From CAWCUU01 sp963798855 (GTDB lineage: Bacteria; Gemmatimonadota; Gemmatimonadetes; Longimicrobiales; RSA9): DNA of 64,000 nt. The stretch is from the NCBI GenBank assembly GCA_963798855.1, contig CAWCUU010000001.1:1302001-1366000 (forward strand). The letters run 5' to 3'. Positions 42,688 through 52,131 of the stretch are shown here, one piece after another (position 1 is the first letter of the stretch; each line of letters starts with the position of its first letter). Made by a program: the position numbers and the translations under genes. The notes under the pieces were generated by a model, which was not told the origin of the DNA, searched no databases, and saw only the letters and a list, made by a program, of their open reading frames with translations.

Positions 42688-44253
42688 ATGGAGGCACAGA
42701 TCGAGAGCGGCGCGACGAGCGGCGTGAGCGTATCCACTGGAGTGGAGGCGTTCGACGCACGCATCGGCGGCCTCAGCGGCGGTCGGTACTACGTGCTGAG
42801 TGGACCGCCGGGGTCCGGCAAGACGTCGGCCGCGCTGCACATGCTGGGGGCGGGCATCGAGAACGGCGACACGGTCGCCGTGCTGACCCAGGACGATCCC
42901 GCGGACCTGATCGCACAGGCCGAGTACCTCGGCTACGACTTCGCGGCGGCGGCGGAGGCGGACGATCTGCTGCTGTTCCGCTACCGACTGGACTTCCAGC
43001 GTCACTACTCGCGGGTCGCGGATCCGTCGCAGGTCTTCGAGGAGCTGAAGGCGCTGTTGTGGGAGCGGATCCCGCAGCGGCTCGTGATCGATTCCGTGCT
43101 GCCGCTTCTGGAAGGCGGGCTGGCGGCGGAGGAGGCGGTGGACGCGTTCGCGCAGTTCCTCGAGGAGATCCCGTGCACGACGTACCTGACGGTGCCGGGG
43201 GACCTGAGCGAGAGCTACTACCGCCGGATGTACACGCGGATCACGGCGGGCGCGGCGGGGATCTTCCACTTCGAGAACCTGAGCGGCGGCGTGCGGCAGA
43301 TGACGATCCGCAAGCTGCGGCAGAGCATCACGTCCGTGGAGCCGGTGAGCTTCACGATCCGGCCCGGAGCCGGGATCGTGGAGGATCTGGCGCTGCGCTC
43401 GCACGACGACGTCTCGGAGGAGCATCGTCGGCGCGTCGTGCTGCTGACGATGGGCGGGAAGTTCCCGGCGGAGTGGGTGGACGCGCTGAGGAACTACAAG
43501 CTCGTGCTGTACGACAGCACGGAGAAAGCGTTCGGGGACCTCGCGTCGGCGCAGTATGGAGCGCTGCTGATCGCGGTGGATCCGCGGGCGCCGGAGTCGG
43601 CAATGGAGCTGACGAAGGAGCTGCGGCGTGCGGGAAATGGCGCGCCGATCCTCTTCGTCTCTCCGGTGCGGGGGCTCCGCGGGCAGACACGTGCTCAGGG
43701 TCTGCGCGCGGGAGGCGACGACTTCCTGACGGATGAGTTGACGCCGGGTGAGCTCATTGCGCGCATCGACAATGCGCGGGTGAGGGGGCACCGCAGACTG
43801 GTCCCGGGAACGGTGGCCGCGCCGCCCCCGCACACGCAGCCGGTGGACGACGATGGAGACTGGCTGCTGCTGCCTGCCGATCTGTTCCGAGAGGTGCTGC
43901 AACGGCACGTCGCCGAGGTGACGCAGGCGTTCTTCGCGCTCGTGCTTCTGGAGGCCGGCGCGGGGGACGTGGATTCCGCCTGGGAGGTGCTGCGCCAGAG
44001 GCTGCGCATCAAGGATGGCGATCTCGTCGCCCAGATGGAGGACGGCCAGCTCGCGATCTATCTGCACGACATCCACCGCAAGCACGTGAGGGACCTGCTG
44101 GAGCGGCTCGCTTCGCGGCACCCGGGCGTCGCCGACCTGGACAACACGGTCGTGCTGTCGTTCCCGGCCGACCGCGATGCGATCGCCGGCTGGCTCTCCG
44201 CGGGGCAGGCCCAGGAGCCCACGAGGCTCCGCCTGCGCGCCGTGGGGACCTGA
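42688..44253 (+). CDS. KaiC/RecA-like ATPase fused to degenerate receiver and GGDEF-like domains
   Basis: 521 residues. Residues 10-235 are a RecA-superfamily (KaiC/GvpD-like) domain with Walker A GPPGSGKTS (39-47) and RLVIDSVLPLL as Walker B. Residues about 248-364 follow the receiver fold (LLTMGGKFPAEWVDALRNYK through AGGDDFLTDELTPGELIARI), but the phospho-acceptor position is Ala (GALLIAVDPRAP) and the conserved Lys is missing, so it cannot be a normal phospho-switch. Residues about 395-505 resemble a degenerate GGDEF/GAF-type output (DSAWEVLRQRLRIKDGDLVAQMEDGQLAIYL). It precedes the exporter gene with a one-base gap, so it is probably a regulatory ATPase of exopolysaccharide production. 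Function is inferred from fold only. Confidence 0.6.
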   Translation: MEAQIESGATSGVSVSTGVEAFDARIGGLSGGRYYVLSGPPGSGKTSAALHMLGAGIENGDTVAVLTQDDPADLIAQAEYLGYDFAAAAEADDLLLFRYRLDFQRHYSRVADPSQVFEELKALLWERIPQRLVIDSVLPLLEGGLAAEEAVDAFAQFLEEIPCTTYLTVPGDLSESYYRRMYTRITAGAAGIFHFENLSGGVRQMTIRKLRQSITSVEPVSFTIRPGAGIVEDLALRSHDDVSEEHRRRVVLLTMGGKFPAEWVDALRNYKLVLYDSTEKAFGDLASAQYGALLIAVDPRAPESAMELTKELRRAGNGAPILFVSPVRGLRGQTRAQGLRAGGDDFLTDELTPGELIARIDNARVRGHRRLVPGTVAAPPPHTQPVDDDGDWLLLPADLFREVLQRHVAEVTQAFFALVLLEAGAGDVDSAWEVLRQRLRIKDGDLVAQMEDGQLAIYLHDIHRKHVRDLLERLASRHPGVADLDNTVVLSFPADRDAIAGWLSAGQAQEPTRLRLRAVGT

Positions 44254-44254
44254 C

Positions 44255-46483
44255 ATGGAGCAGGACCGCCGCCGCTACGGGGTCCGGCTGGGCGGCATCA
44301 TCGTCGTGCTCGTAGTCGTCAGCGCGGGCTCGCTCTACTTCCTGTACGGCGGCCGCGAGGTGATCTCGCTGGAGCAGGTCTTCGGTCAGCCGCTGAGCGC
44401 GCCACAGGCTGCGCTCTCGGCCCCGTCGCTGCGCGCCGCCGAGTCGCAGCAGGTGAGGCAGGGCCGCATCGGCGCCGCGACCGACGAGATCACGACGCCG
44501 GCGCCGCCGGAGCCGGAGCCACGCGCGGACGACGGCGCGGCGCCGCCGCCGTCGCCCCGAGATGTCGCCCGCTCGATGACCGCGCGCGACGACTACGCGG
44601 GCGCGTTGCGCATCTACGACCGTCTCGCCGCGGCGGCCCCTTCCGACACCGCGCTGCTGCACGAGCGCGCTCGGGTGCTGGCGTGGGACGGCCGGCCTGC
44701 CGAGGCGGCCGAGGCCCTGACGCCTCTGCTGCGCCGCTCGCCCGCCGACGCCGCCCTTCTCCTCGAGCGCGCCCGCTACCTCTGGTGGGCCGGGGACGGC
44801 CGTGCCGCCGACTCCGCGTTGACCGCCGCCATCGTCGCCGACCCCGCGCTGCCCGGCGCCGACGCGCTGCGGCGTGAGATCCGCACCACCCTCGATCCGT
44901 CGGTCGCCGTCGCGGAGCGCTGGCTGCGCGACGACTCCGGCGCGCCGATGCATCTGGCGCTCGGGCGCGCCCTGGCGCGCGAGGACCGTCCCGCCGAGGC
45001 GCTGCGCGAATACGCACTCGCGCAGGCGATGGGCGCCTTTCCGGATTCGTTGCACCTCGAGATCGCGAGCGTCGCGCTGGCTGCGGACTCGCCGGCCGTC
45101 GCGGTCGCGGAGCTGGAGGTCTACCGGGCCGATCATCCGGCCGATCGCGAGGTCGCCGTCCGTCTGGCCCGCGCCTACGGCTGGGCCGGCGAGACGGAGC
45201 GCGCGGTCGCGATCTACGACCGGCTGCTGCGGCAGGACCCGGACGCCTCGCTGCGCTACGAGCGCGCGGCGCTCTACGCGTCGAGCCCGGAATGGCGCCG
45301 CGCGGAGCCGGACCTGCGCGCGCTGGTGCAGGACGATCCGCGCGACGCGCGCAGCATGAAGCTGCTCGGCGACCTGAGCCGCTGGGATGGCGAGTGGAGC
45401 GAAGCGGCGGGATGGTACGACCGCGCTGCCGCCATCGACCCGACCATCGAGGGGCTCGCGGACGGCCGCGCCGAGGCGGAGCGCGAGCTCGCCGGCGCGC
45501 CTGCCGAGGACGCGCGCGTCGCGGCGGGGAAGGGCGCTCCCGGCATTGGCGGCGTCGCGAATCCGATCGGGGCCGTCTGGTCGTTGAACGCGGAGGCGTT
45601 CGGCGACAATCAGGACTTCCTCTGGTACGAGGCCACGGCGCGGGCGGGGTGGTCGACCGGGCCGGGGCTGCTCGGCGTCTCCGTCTATCAGGGCTCGAGC
45701 CGCGGCGACCTCGCCGGGCGGCTCTCGCCGCACATCCAGGCGTGGGGCGCCGGCGCGTTCGGCCGCCGCCTGATGGGACGCGATGTGCTCGTGGCCGGTG
45801 AAGCCGGCTTCCGCTGGTTCGACGGCCTGCGCGCGGTGCCCGCGCTGCGGGCGTCGATCGGCAGCGCCTCGCTCTGGCCCGAGCGGCTGCAGCTCGAGCT
45901 CTCCTACGGACCCGCCGTCCGGCGCGCGGCGAGCCTCGCCGCGCTGCAGGCGGACGTCCGCTCCACGCTGCTCACCGGCACCGCCGAGCGCTACGGCGAC
46001 CGCTGGGGAGTCGCGGCGGAGGGCGAGACGGAGCGGCTGTCCTCGTCGCTCGGCGGCACCTGGCGCTTCGCCGGGAACGTGACCGTGCAGCGGCTGCTCG
46101 CGCCGGGACTCTACGGCGTCGGCTCGCTGGGTTTCGTCGGCACGAACGCCGCCGCGCCGCTTCTCGCGGACGTGGGTCCGCTGTACTGGACGCCGCAGTA
46201 CTACATCGCGCCGCAGCTTGGGATGCGCTACGAGGCCACGCCGGCCGAGAGCTGGCGCGCGACGCTTCGCTTCGCCCCCGGCTACGCCTGGGTGCACGAG
46301 CAGGGCGCCGATCGGCGCTTCAACCGCGAGCGGCTGCCGTTCCTGTCCACCGGCCTGGACATCGTCTACGCGCCCGCGCCGTGGGACGCTGGCCTCTCGC
46401 TCGACTGGACCGGCGCGCTCGGCGACGGCTATCGCGCGGGTGCGCTGCGGCTCTGGGTCTCGCCGCACCTGAGGTGGCCATGA
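44255..46483 (+). CDS. TPR and beta-barrel exopolysaccharide export protein (PgaA/PelB-like)
   Basis: 742 residues. One N-terminal helix (GGIIVVLVVVSAGSLYFLYG), a Pro-rich linker, then tandem TPR repeats (about 105-405: YAGALRIYDRLAAAAPSD, PAEAAEALTPLLRRSPAD, ERAVAIYDRLLRQDPDA, SEAAGWYDRAAAIDPT). The C-terminal about 300 residues have alternating short beta strands with aromatic ends (YEATARAGWSTGPGLLGVSVYQ through ALRLWVSPHLRW), as in outer-membrane barrels. The architecture matches PgaA-type exporters of PNAG-like polymers, in which the TPR part holds the deacetylase and the barrel exports polymer. The start ATG follows the upstream stop by one base; the stop overlaps the synthase start. 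Confidence 0.7.
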   Translation: MEQDRRRYGVRLGGIIVVLVVVSAGSLYFLYGGREVISLEQVFGQPLSAPQAALSAPSLRAAESQQVRQGRIGAATDEITTPAPPEPEPRADDGAAPPPSPRDVARSMTARDDYAGALRIYDRLAAAAPSDTALLHERARVLAWDGRPAEAAEALTPLLRRSPADAALLLERARYLWWAGDGRAADSALTAAIVADPALPGADALRREIRTTLDPSVAVAERWLRDDSGAPMHLALGRALAREDRPAEALREYALAQAMGAFPDSLHLEIASVALAADSPAVAVAELEVYRADHPADREVAVRLARAYGWAGETERAVAIYDRLLRQDPDASLRYERAALYASSPEWRRAEPDLRALVQDDPRDARSMKLLGDLSRWDGEWSEAAGWYDRAAAIDPTIEGLADGRAEAERELAGAPAEDARVAAGKGAPGIGGVANPIGAVWSLNAEAFGDNQDFLWYEATARAGWSTGPGLLGVSVYQGSSRGDLAGRLSPHIQAWGAGAFGRRLMGRDVLVAGEAGFRWFDGLRAVPALRASIGSASLWPERLQLELSYGPAVRRAASLAALQADVRSTLLTGTAERYGDRWGVAAEGETERLSSSLGGTWRFAGNVTVQRLLAPGLYGVGSLGFVGTNAAAPLLADVGPLYWTPQYYIAPQLGMRYEATPAESWRATLRFAPGYAWVHEQGADRRFNRERLPFLSTGLDIVYAPAPWDAGLSLDWTGALGDGYRAGALRLWVSPHLRWP

Positions 46484-47808
46484 GACGCCCGCGCTACATC
46501 TTCCTGTTCGTCTCCGGCGTCATCATCATCGTCGGGCTCGCCGCGATCCTCGTCGGCGTGATCTGGTCGCTGCAGGCGCCGCCCGAGATCCAGAACGGCG
46601 TGATCCGCGCGACGGTCGTGCTGCTCATGGCGTTCCTGGGCGTGCTCGTCTTCCGCTACGTCGCGCTGCTCTGGCTCGGCTACCTGCAGCACGCGGAGGA
46701 GACGGCGGAGCCGCAGCGCCGCGAGCCACAGTTCCTGCCCCCCGTCAGCGTGATCGTGCCGGCCTACAATGAGGCCGCGGTCATCCAGGACGCCGTGCGC
46801 TCGATCCTGCGCATGGACTATCCGCGCATCGAGGTATTGGTCATCGACGATGGCAGCACGGACGACACCTTCCGGAGGGCGTCCGCGCTCGAGGGCCGCC
46901 ACGGTCGTGCGGTCGTGCGCGTGATCAGCAAGTCGAACGCGGGCAAGGCCGCCGCGCTGAACACCGGAATCGCCCTGGCGCGCTATCCCTATGTCATGTG
47001 CGTGGATGGCGACTCGACACTGGCGACCGGAGCGCTCAAGGCCGCGATGCGGCACTTCCGCGATCCGTCCGTCGCCGCCGTCGCCGGCAACGTGAAGGTC
47101 GAGAACCGGGTCAACCTGTGGACGCGGCTGCAGGCGCTCGAGTACATCGAAGGCCTCAACATGCCGCGGCGCGCGCAGGGGCTGATCCGTGCGGTCAACA
47201 TCATTCCGGGCCCGATCGGCGTCTTCCGCGCCGACGTGCTGCGGAGGCTGGGTGGCTACGACACCGACACCTTCGCCGAGGACGCCGATCTCACGTTGAA
47301 GATCCTGACCGCCGGGTACCGCATCGAGTATGCGCCGGAGGCGATCGCGCTGACCGAGGTGCCGCACACGCTCGGCGCGCTGATCCGGCAGCGCTACCGC
47401 TGGACGCGCGGCATCCTGCAGGCGATCGGCAAGCGGAAGTCGGCGCTGCTGCGGCCGAGCACGGATGCGACCGTGTGGCTGTCCATCGCCTCCATGCTCT
47501 TCGAGGCGATCATCTGGCCGTTCATGAACGTGCTCGGGCACCTGTTCTTCGTGCTCATCGCGCTCGGCTACGGTGCCGGCGTCTACCTGTTGAGCTGGTG
47601 GCTGCTGCTGACGCTGCTCGATGTCGCCGCCGCGCTGCATACCGTGGCCATCGAGGAGGAAGACCTGCGGCTCGTGCCGCTGGCCGTGATCTACCGCTTC
47701 TTCTTCATCCTCTTCATCGACGTGACGAAGCTGTTCGCGACCGTGGAGGAGGCGTTCAAGTTCGAAATGAGCTGGGGCAAGCTCGAGCGAGTGGGGAGGG
47801 CAGCATGA
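46480..47808 (+). CDS. Processive GT2 polysaccharide synthase (PgaC-like)
   Basis: 442 residues. Two N-terminal helices, GT2 domain with VSVIVPAYNEAAVI, DDGSTDDT, VDGDST, a TFAEDADLTLKI acidic motif and QRYRW (the QxxRW signature of processive beta-glycosyltransferases), and three to four C-terminal helices. This is the pattern of PgaC/IcaA and other synthases that polymerise and secrete beta-1,6-GlcNAc or similar polymers. GAGGTGG at 46471-46477 is the ribosome site. It overlaps the exporter stop (ATGA) and the next small gene. The polymer identity is inferred from its neighbours. Confidence 0.85.
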   Translation: MRRPRYIFLFVSGVIIIVGLAAILVGVIWSLQAPPEIQNGVIRATVVLLMAFLGVLVFRYVALLWLGYLQHAEETAEPQRREPQFLPPVSVIVPAYNEAAVIQDAVRSILRMDYPRIEVLVIDDGSTDDTFRRASALEGRHGRAVVRVISKSNAGKAAALNTGIALARYPYVMCVDGDSTLATGALKAAMRHFRDPSVAAVAGNVKVENRVNLWTRLQALEYIEGLNMPRRAQGLIRAVNIIPGPIGVFRADVLRRLGGYDTDTFAEDADLTLKILTAGYRIEYAPEAIALTEVPHTLGALIRQRYRWTRGILQAIGKRKSALLRPSTDATVWLSIASMLFEAIIWPFMNVLGHLFFVLIALGYGAGVYLLSWWLLLTLLDVAAALHTVAIEEEDLRLVPLAVIYRFFFILFIDVTKLFATVEEAFKFEMSWGKLERVGRAA

Positions 47809-47996
47809 GCGTACTCGACGTTCTCGTTCTCATCATCATCGTCACGATCGTCGTCACCATGACGCTGGCCGTCGCCAGCTATGGCGCCTTCAAGATCCGT
47901 GAGCGCCGCCGACCGCTGCCGGAGCCGATGGAGCGGGAAGGGCCGCTCTTCTTCGAGCGCGTGCGGATCATGCCGAGGAGCGAAGCGGAGGCCTGA
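47805..47996 (+). CDS. Small membrane protein of the exopolysaccharide operon (PgaD-like position)
   Basis: 63 residues: one helix (VLDVLVLIIIVTIVVTMTLAVASYGAF) followed by a basic cytosolic tail (KIRERRRPLPEP). It starts with ATG in the stop of the synthase (ATGA) and has a very strong GGGGAGGG ribosome site. In pga operons the synthase PgaC is paired with the small membrane protein PgaD; this protein is shorter and has one helix, so the match is by position, not by sequence. It could stabilise the synthase or carry regulation. Confidence 0.65.
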   Translation: MSVLDVLVLIIIVTIVVTMTLAVASYGAFKIRERRRPLPEPMEREGPLFFERVRIMPRSEAEA

Positions 47997-47997
47997 G

Positions 47998-49752
47998 GTG
48001 GGAGAGCGGCGCTCGAGGACCCTCGCGCTCCTCACGATCGTCGGCGCGCTGGCCATCTTCCTGGGGTCATCCGTCTTCTTCTGGAACGCGCTGCCGCCGA
48101 CGAGCGGGCTGCTCGGCAGCCCGCTCGCCTGGGCGTCGGCGACCGACGGACCGGCCGAGCTGCCGTCCGCTCTCTCGCCCGCTTCACTCGCCGGTGTGCG
48201 CGTCGCCGTGCTCGAGAGCTCCGACAACGAGCGCGTCACGCCGGCCGGCTTCTACGCCGCCGAGATCGGTCTTTGGAAGGATCTGCTACGCCGTCAGGGC
48301 GCGACGCTCGCGCCGCTCTCGAGCGCCGACGTGCTCGTGCTGCCGCACGCGCTGTGCGCCAGCGTGTCGCTGCGGCTGTTGATCGCGCGCCACCTCGAGC
48401 GCGGCGGCGGGATCGTCACCACCGGGCTGACGGGCGCGATGGACGGGCGCTGCCGGCCGGTGGCCGACACCCTGCTCCTCGACCTGGTCGGAGGAGGCCA
48501 CGGCGCCGTGCGGCCGCTGCGGGCCGACTCCGGCTCGTACTACGCCGTCGTGCTCGGCGAGACGGAGCTCGGCGCCGGTATTCCGCCGGGCGCGCGCATC
48601 GAGATCCGACCCTCGCACCAGATCGCCTTCAGCGGCTCCGGCCGCGAGGTGTTCTACACCGACTATCTGCGCGCGCCGAGGCCTGCTCCCGGCGACACCG
48701 CCGCGATCGGGGCCGTGGTTCGCAGCCGTGTCGGAGCCGGCCGCGCCGTGGCGTTCGGCTTCGCGCTCGGACAGCTCGTCGAGGGGTGGAGCGACGGCGT
48801 CGGCTCGGCGATGGCGGCGAACGCCGTGGCCTGGGCCGCGGGACGCCCCATCGCACACCTCGCCTCGTGGCCCGAGGGCGCCGGCGCGGCGGTCGTGTTG
48901 GCGCAGGACGTGGAGCAGCAGTTCGACAACGCAGGCCGCGTCGCGGACCTGCTGCGCAAGGACCGCGTGCCTGCGACGTTCTTCCTCGTCGGCGCCGACG
49001 CGGAGGAACACACGCGCACCGCGCGTCGCGTCGCAGGCTCCGTCGAGATCGGCACCCATACCGTCGCGCACGAGGACCTGCGCGGGCAGCCGATCGAGTG
49101 GCAGATCCGGCAGCTCGCCTGGGCCCAGCGCGAGCTGCAGCGGCTCGTCGGTCACGCGGCCATCGGGCTGCGGCCGCCGGAGGAGCAGTTCGATCTGACC
49201 ACGCTGAAGGCCTGGAGCTCGCTCGGCGGCACGTACGTCTTCGGCGCGAACAACCTGCGCACCGCGGCGCCCGAGATCGTGCCGCTGCAGCGCGATTCCA
49301 TCGTGCTGCTCGCCCGCTCAGGGGTGGATGACTACTACCTGCTGGCGACCGAGGAGCTGCGCGACCGCGGCCAGATCCTCGGGCGCATGCTCGACGAGGT
49401 CGGGACCGCAGTGGACTATCGCGGGTTGTATGTGGCATCGTTCCATTCGCACCTGCTCGGTTCGCCCGAGCTGCTCGCCGTCCTCGATTCGTTCGTCAGC
49501 GGCGTGCGCGCCCGCGGCGACGTCTGGTTCGCCAGTGCAGGCGACGTCGCACGCTGGTGGCGCCAGCGCTACGACATTCGCGTCGAGCCCGACTCGACCG
49601 GTCACAGCGTGCGGGTGCTGAACACCGGAAGTCGTGCGTTGCAGGGCGCATTGGTGCTGGTCGATCTGCCGGACGGAAGCCGCGGCTTCGCCTGGCCCGG
49701 GATCCTCGAGCCCGGCAGGCCCGTCACCGTGCAGGTCAGGGCCGCGCGGTAG
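47998..49752 (+). CDS. Polysaccharide deacetylase with N-terminal membrane anchor (PgaB-like)
   Basis: 584 residues. N-terminal helix at about 9-29. The first large part (50-300) has a GATase-like fold look (VRVAVLESSDNERVTPAGFY, GGGIVTTGLTGAMDG). The NodB-type deacetylase core starts at about 300: VVLAQDVEQQFDNA (position of the first catalytic Asp) and GTHTVAHEDL, the H-x3-H metal motif. The full deacetylase core ends near RWWRQRYD. It would de-N-acetylate the polymer during export. GTG at 47998 with GGAGG six bases upstream is chosen. The second Asp of the usual FDDG motif is not obvious, so activity should be tested. Confidence 0.75.
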   Translation: MGERRSRTLALLTIVGALAIFLGSSVFFWNALPPTSGLLGSPLAWASATDGPAELPSALSPASLAGVRVAVLESSDNERVTPAGFYAAEIGLWKDLLRRQGATLAPLSSADVLVLPHALCASVSLRLLIARHLERGGGIVTTGLTGAMDGRCRPVADTLLLDLVGGGHGAVRPLRADSGSYYAVVLGETELGAGIPPGARIEIRPSHQIAFSGSGREVFYTDYLRAPRPAPGDTAAIGAVVRSRVGAGRAVAFGFALGQLVEGWSDGVGSAMAANAVAWAAGRPIAHLASWPEGAGAAVVLAQDVEQQFDNAGRVADLLRKDRVPATFFLVGADAEEHTRTARRVAGSVEIGTHTVAHEDLRGQPIEWQIRQLAWAQRELQRLVGHAAIGLRPPEEQFDLTTLKAWSSLGGTYVFGANNLRTAAPEIVPLQRDSIVLLARSGVDDYYLLATEELRDRGQILGRMLDEVGTAVDYRGLYVASFHSHLLGSPELLAVLDSFVSGVRARGDVWFASAGDVARWWRQRYDIRVEPDSTGHSVRVLNTGSRALQGALVLVDLPDGSRGFAWPGILEPGRPVTVQVRAAR

Positions 49753-49829
49753 CCGCCAGCGAGCGGCGAACGCGCGAGGGAAGGGAAAGGGTCCGTTGTC
49801 GGCGTCGATTCGATACCCCCGAGAGGCTC

Positions 49830-50009
49830 ATGCCTGATTTCGTGGTGAAGTTGGCGAACGCCATCGTGAACGGCCTGAGGGCAGCGGGTCACGTCCTCGG
49901 CAAGTTCCTCTACAGCCTCGGCCACGACTGGAGCCTCGCATGGGTTCCCGTCGTGCTCGTCATCGGCATCGCTGTCGCCCTCTGGGCGCTGTCGCTGAGG
50001 AAGTCCTAG
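49830..50009 (+). CDS. Small single-pass membrane protein
   Basis: 59 residues. An amphipathic N-terminal part (FVVKLANAIVNGLRAAGHVLGKFL) followed by one helix (LAWVPVVLVIGIAVALWAL) and a short basic end. GAGAGG lies just before the ATG. It is 77 bases after the deacetylase, so it is probably the last gene of the exopolysaccharide operon. No family is recognised. Confidence 0.55.
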   Translation: MPDFVVKLANAIVNGLRAAGHVLGKFLYSLGHDWSLAWVPVVLVIGIAVALWALSLRKS

Positions 50010-50018
50010 AAATGTGAA

Positions 50019-52073
50019 CTATCCGTCCCCCTCCACCGCCGGCCTGCCGACCACCGCCCGTCCCTCGTCCCTCGCCTCTGCACGGCTCGGCAGGAACGCG
50101 TATCCCGCGACGACGAGGAGCATGCCTCCGGCGAGGAGCAGCGGCGGGGGCGGACCGAGGGAGGAGGCGGCGCCGCCGAGCGCTCGGGGGCTGATGGCGA
50201 GATAGACGAGCGTGCCGTTGTACAGCAGGTGCATCAGCATGCTCAGCCAGAGGGAGCGCGTGCGCCATACGACGATCGCGAGCAGCACGCCCATCCACGC
50301 GGTCGGCAGGAAGCGGATCACGGTCTCCGTCGAGATGTGGAAGCCGCCGAAGATCGCGGCGTTGAGGGCGACGGCGGCCGCGGCACCCATCTCGCCGCGT
50401 GATCCCTCCAGCAGCGCGCCACGGAACACCAGCTCCTCGCAGATGGCGGGCGTGAGGGCGGCGGCGACGAACAGCCACGCGACGTGGACGGGGTCCTGCG
50501 CCTGGAGCACCTGTCGCAGCGTTTCCGCGAGGTGAGTCGGCAGTGGCAGGAACTGCGTCTGCAGCCAGCCGAGCAGCCACGCGACGGGCATCCCCCCCGC
50601 CGCGAGCGCGAGCGCCAATGTGAGCGCGCGAGGCGACGGCACCCGATTCAGCCCGAGGACGCGCACCGGTGAGGCGGTGGTGCGGCGCAGGAACAGGGCG
50701 GCGGGAACGAACATCAGCAGCCATTCGGCGAGCACCGTCGCCATGAGCGGGTTGCGGACGCCGAGCAGGGCGAGGAGCAGCCGCGCGCCGTAGAAGTAGA
50801 GCACCGCGATGCCGATCACGAGGCCGAGCGCGTAGCGTAGCGGCGGCGTCGCCAGAGTGCCGCGCGTGGCGACGAGCCGGCGCAGCCACGGTCCCTGCGC
50901 TGCCTCCGGCGCGTCATCGCGCCCGAACAGCGTCTCCTCGCGTCCGAGCCCGCGCGCGGCGAAGACCAGGCCGGCGGTCGCGTACAGCGCGGTGGCGATC
51001 ACGGCGACCAGCGCCGCGCCGAGCGGAGCGGTGCCGCCCAGCAGCTCCGCGAAGAGCAGCACCATCCCGCCGACGGGCACGAGCGCGGTCGCCATCGTCA
51101 GGTGGATCCCGGGCATGGCCGGCAGCATTGCGGGAATGAGGATCAGCATGTAGGCCGGCGTGAGCGCGCTCTGTGCCTCCTTCAGCGACTGCGCCCGCAT
51201 CGAGAGGCCGAGGAAGACGCCCGCGAACAGAACGGCCAGGGGCAGCAGCGTCAGGAACATCAGCGCGATCGCCCCGACGGAGAGGTGCATCTTCATCCCG
51301 CCGGGCAGGCCGAACAGACCCGCGCCGAGCGTGAGCAGCATGCTCGTCAGGTTGGCCGACGCCGCGATCATGCCCACCAGCGCCACCGTCGCGAACTTCC
51401 CGGCGATCAGCTGTGAGCGAGGCACCGGGACCGTGAGCAGCGACTCCAGCGTGCCGCGCTCCTTCTCCCCCGCGCCCAGGTCGAGCGCCGGATAGAAGGT
51501 GCCGAGCAGCGTGATGATGACCAGCAGGAGTGGCAGGAAGCGCGCGACCTGCTGCAGCGCGGAGTCCGCATCCTCGGCGGACGTCGCCGAGTCCGCGACG
51601 ATGACCGGCTCGGCCCAGGCGCGCGGCAGGCCACGCGCCTGAAGCCGCGCCGCGAGCATCCGGTCGCCCCACGCGCGCAGCGCGTCGCGCAGCTCGGCCC
51701 GCGCGGCGAGGGAGCGGCGGCTGCCGGGGTCGAAGAGGATCGTGACGCGCTCCGATCCGTCGGCCGGCGCCGACAGCATGGCGACGTCCGCGCGACCGTC
51801 CTCGAGGAGCCCTCCGGGATCCGCGACGCTGCGCAGCTCGAGCCGGGCGTTGTCGCGAAGCACGGCCGCGAGGTCGGGCGGCAGGTCGGGCGTGACGGCG
51901 ACGATCGAGGCCGAGCCGCCGTCGCCGATCCCGATCAGCGCGACCTGTTCGATCGCCACGAACACCGCCGGGTAGAGAAGCATCGGCACGACCAGCATCA
52001 CGAGCATCGTGCGCCGGTCGCGGAAGAGCTCGCGCGTCTCCTTGACCAGCACGGTCCACGCGGTGCGGATCAC
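50019..52073 (-). CDS. ABC-2 type exporter permease (NatB-like) fused to a CPBP intramembrane metalloprotease
   Basis: 684 residues. The N-terminal half is an ABC-2 permease: KETRELFRDRRTMLVMLVVPMLLYP, a large periplasmic loop (about 50-190), then six helices with LDLGAGEKERGTLESLLTVPVPRSQLIAGKF, the usual coupling loop. From about residue 420, the C-terminal half is a CPBP/Rce1-type protease with EELVFRGALLEG (EExxxR), FGGFHIS and LMHLLYNG (zinc ligands). Fused NatB-CPBP proteins of this kind are known. It pairs with the ATPase gene 58 bases upstream. Confidence 0.88.
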   Translation of the reverse strand: MIRTAWTVLVKETRELFRDRRTMLVMLVVPMLLYPAVFVAIEQVALIGIGDGGSASIVAVTPDLPPDLAAVLRDNARLELRSVADPGGLLEDGRADVAMLSAPADGSERVTILFDPGSRRSLAARAELRDALRAWGDRMLAARLQARGLPRAWAEPVIVADSATSAEDADSALQQVARFLPLLLVIITLLGTFYPALDLGAGEKERGTLESLLTVPVPRSQLIAGKFATVALVGMIAASANLTSMLLTLGAGLFGLPGGMKMHLSVGAIALMFLTLLPLAVLFAGVFLGLSMRAQSLKEAQSALTPAYMLILIPAMLPAMPGIHLTMATALVPVGGMVLLFAELLGGTAPLGAALVAVIATALYATAGLVFAARGLGREETLFGRDDAPEAAQGPWLRRLVATRGTLATPPLRYALGLVIGIAVLYFYGARLLLALLGVRNPLMATVLAEWLLMFVPAALFLRRTTASPVRVLGLNRVPSPRALTLALALAAGGMPVAWLLGWLQTQFLPLPTHLAETLRQVLQAQDPVHVAWLFVAAALTPAICEELVFRGALLEGSRGEMGAAAAVALNAAIFGGFHISTETVIRFLPTAWMGVLLAIVVWRTRSLWLSMLMHLLYNGTLVYLAISPRALGGAASSLGPPPPLLLAGGMLLVVAGYAFLPSRAEARDEGRAVVGRPAVEGDG

Positions 52074-52131
52074 CCCACCCCCTCGAGCGGGTCGGCCCGC
52101 TCGATGCCCCGCGGCCGCTCGCTCGTTCGCA

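Noticed and set aside
44009..46468. Minus-strand open frame of 819 codons
   Set aside because: Shadow of the TPR/porin gene. Arg/Ala/Gly-rich product without domains; high-GC genomes give such frames opposite real genes.
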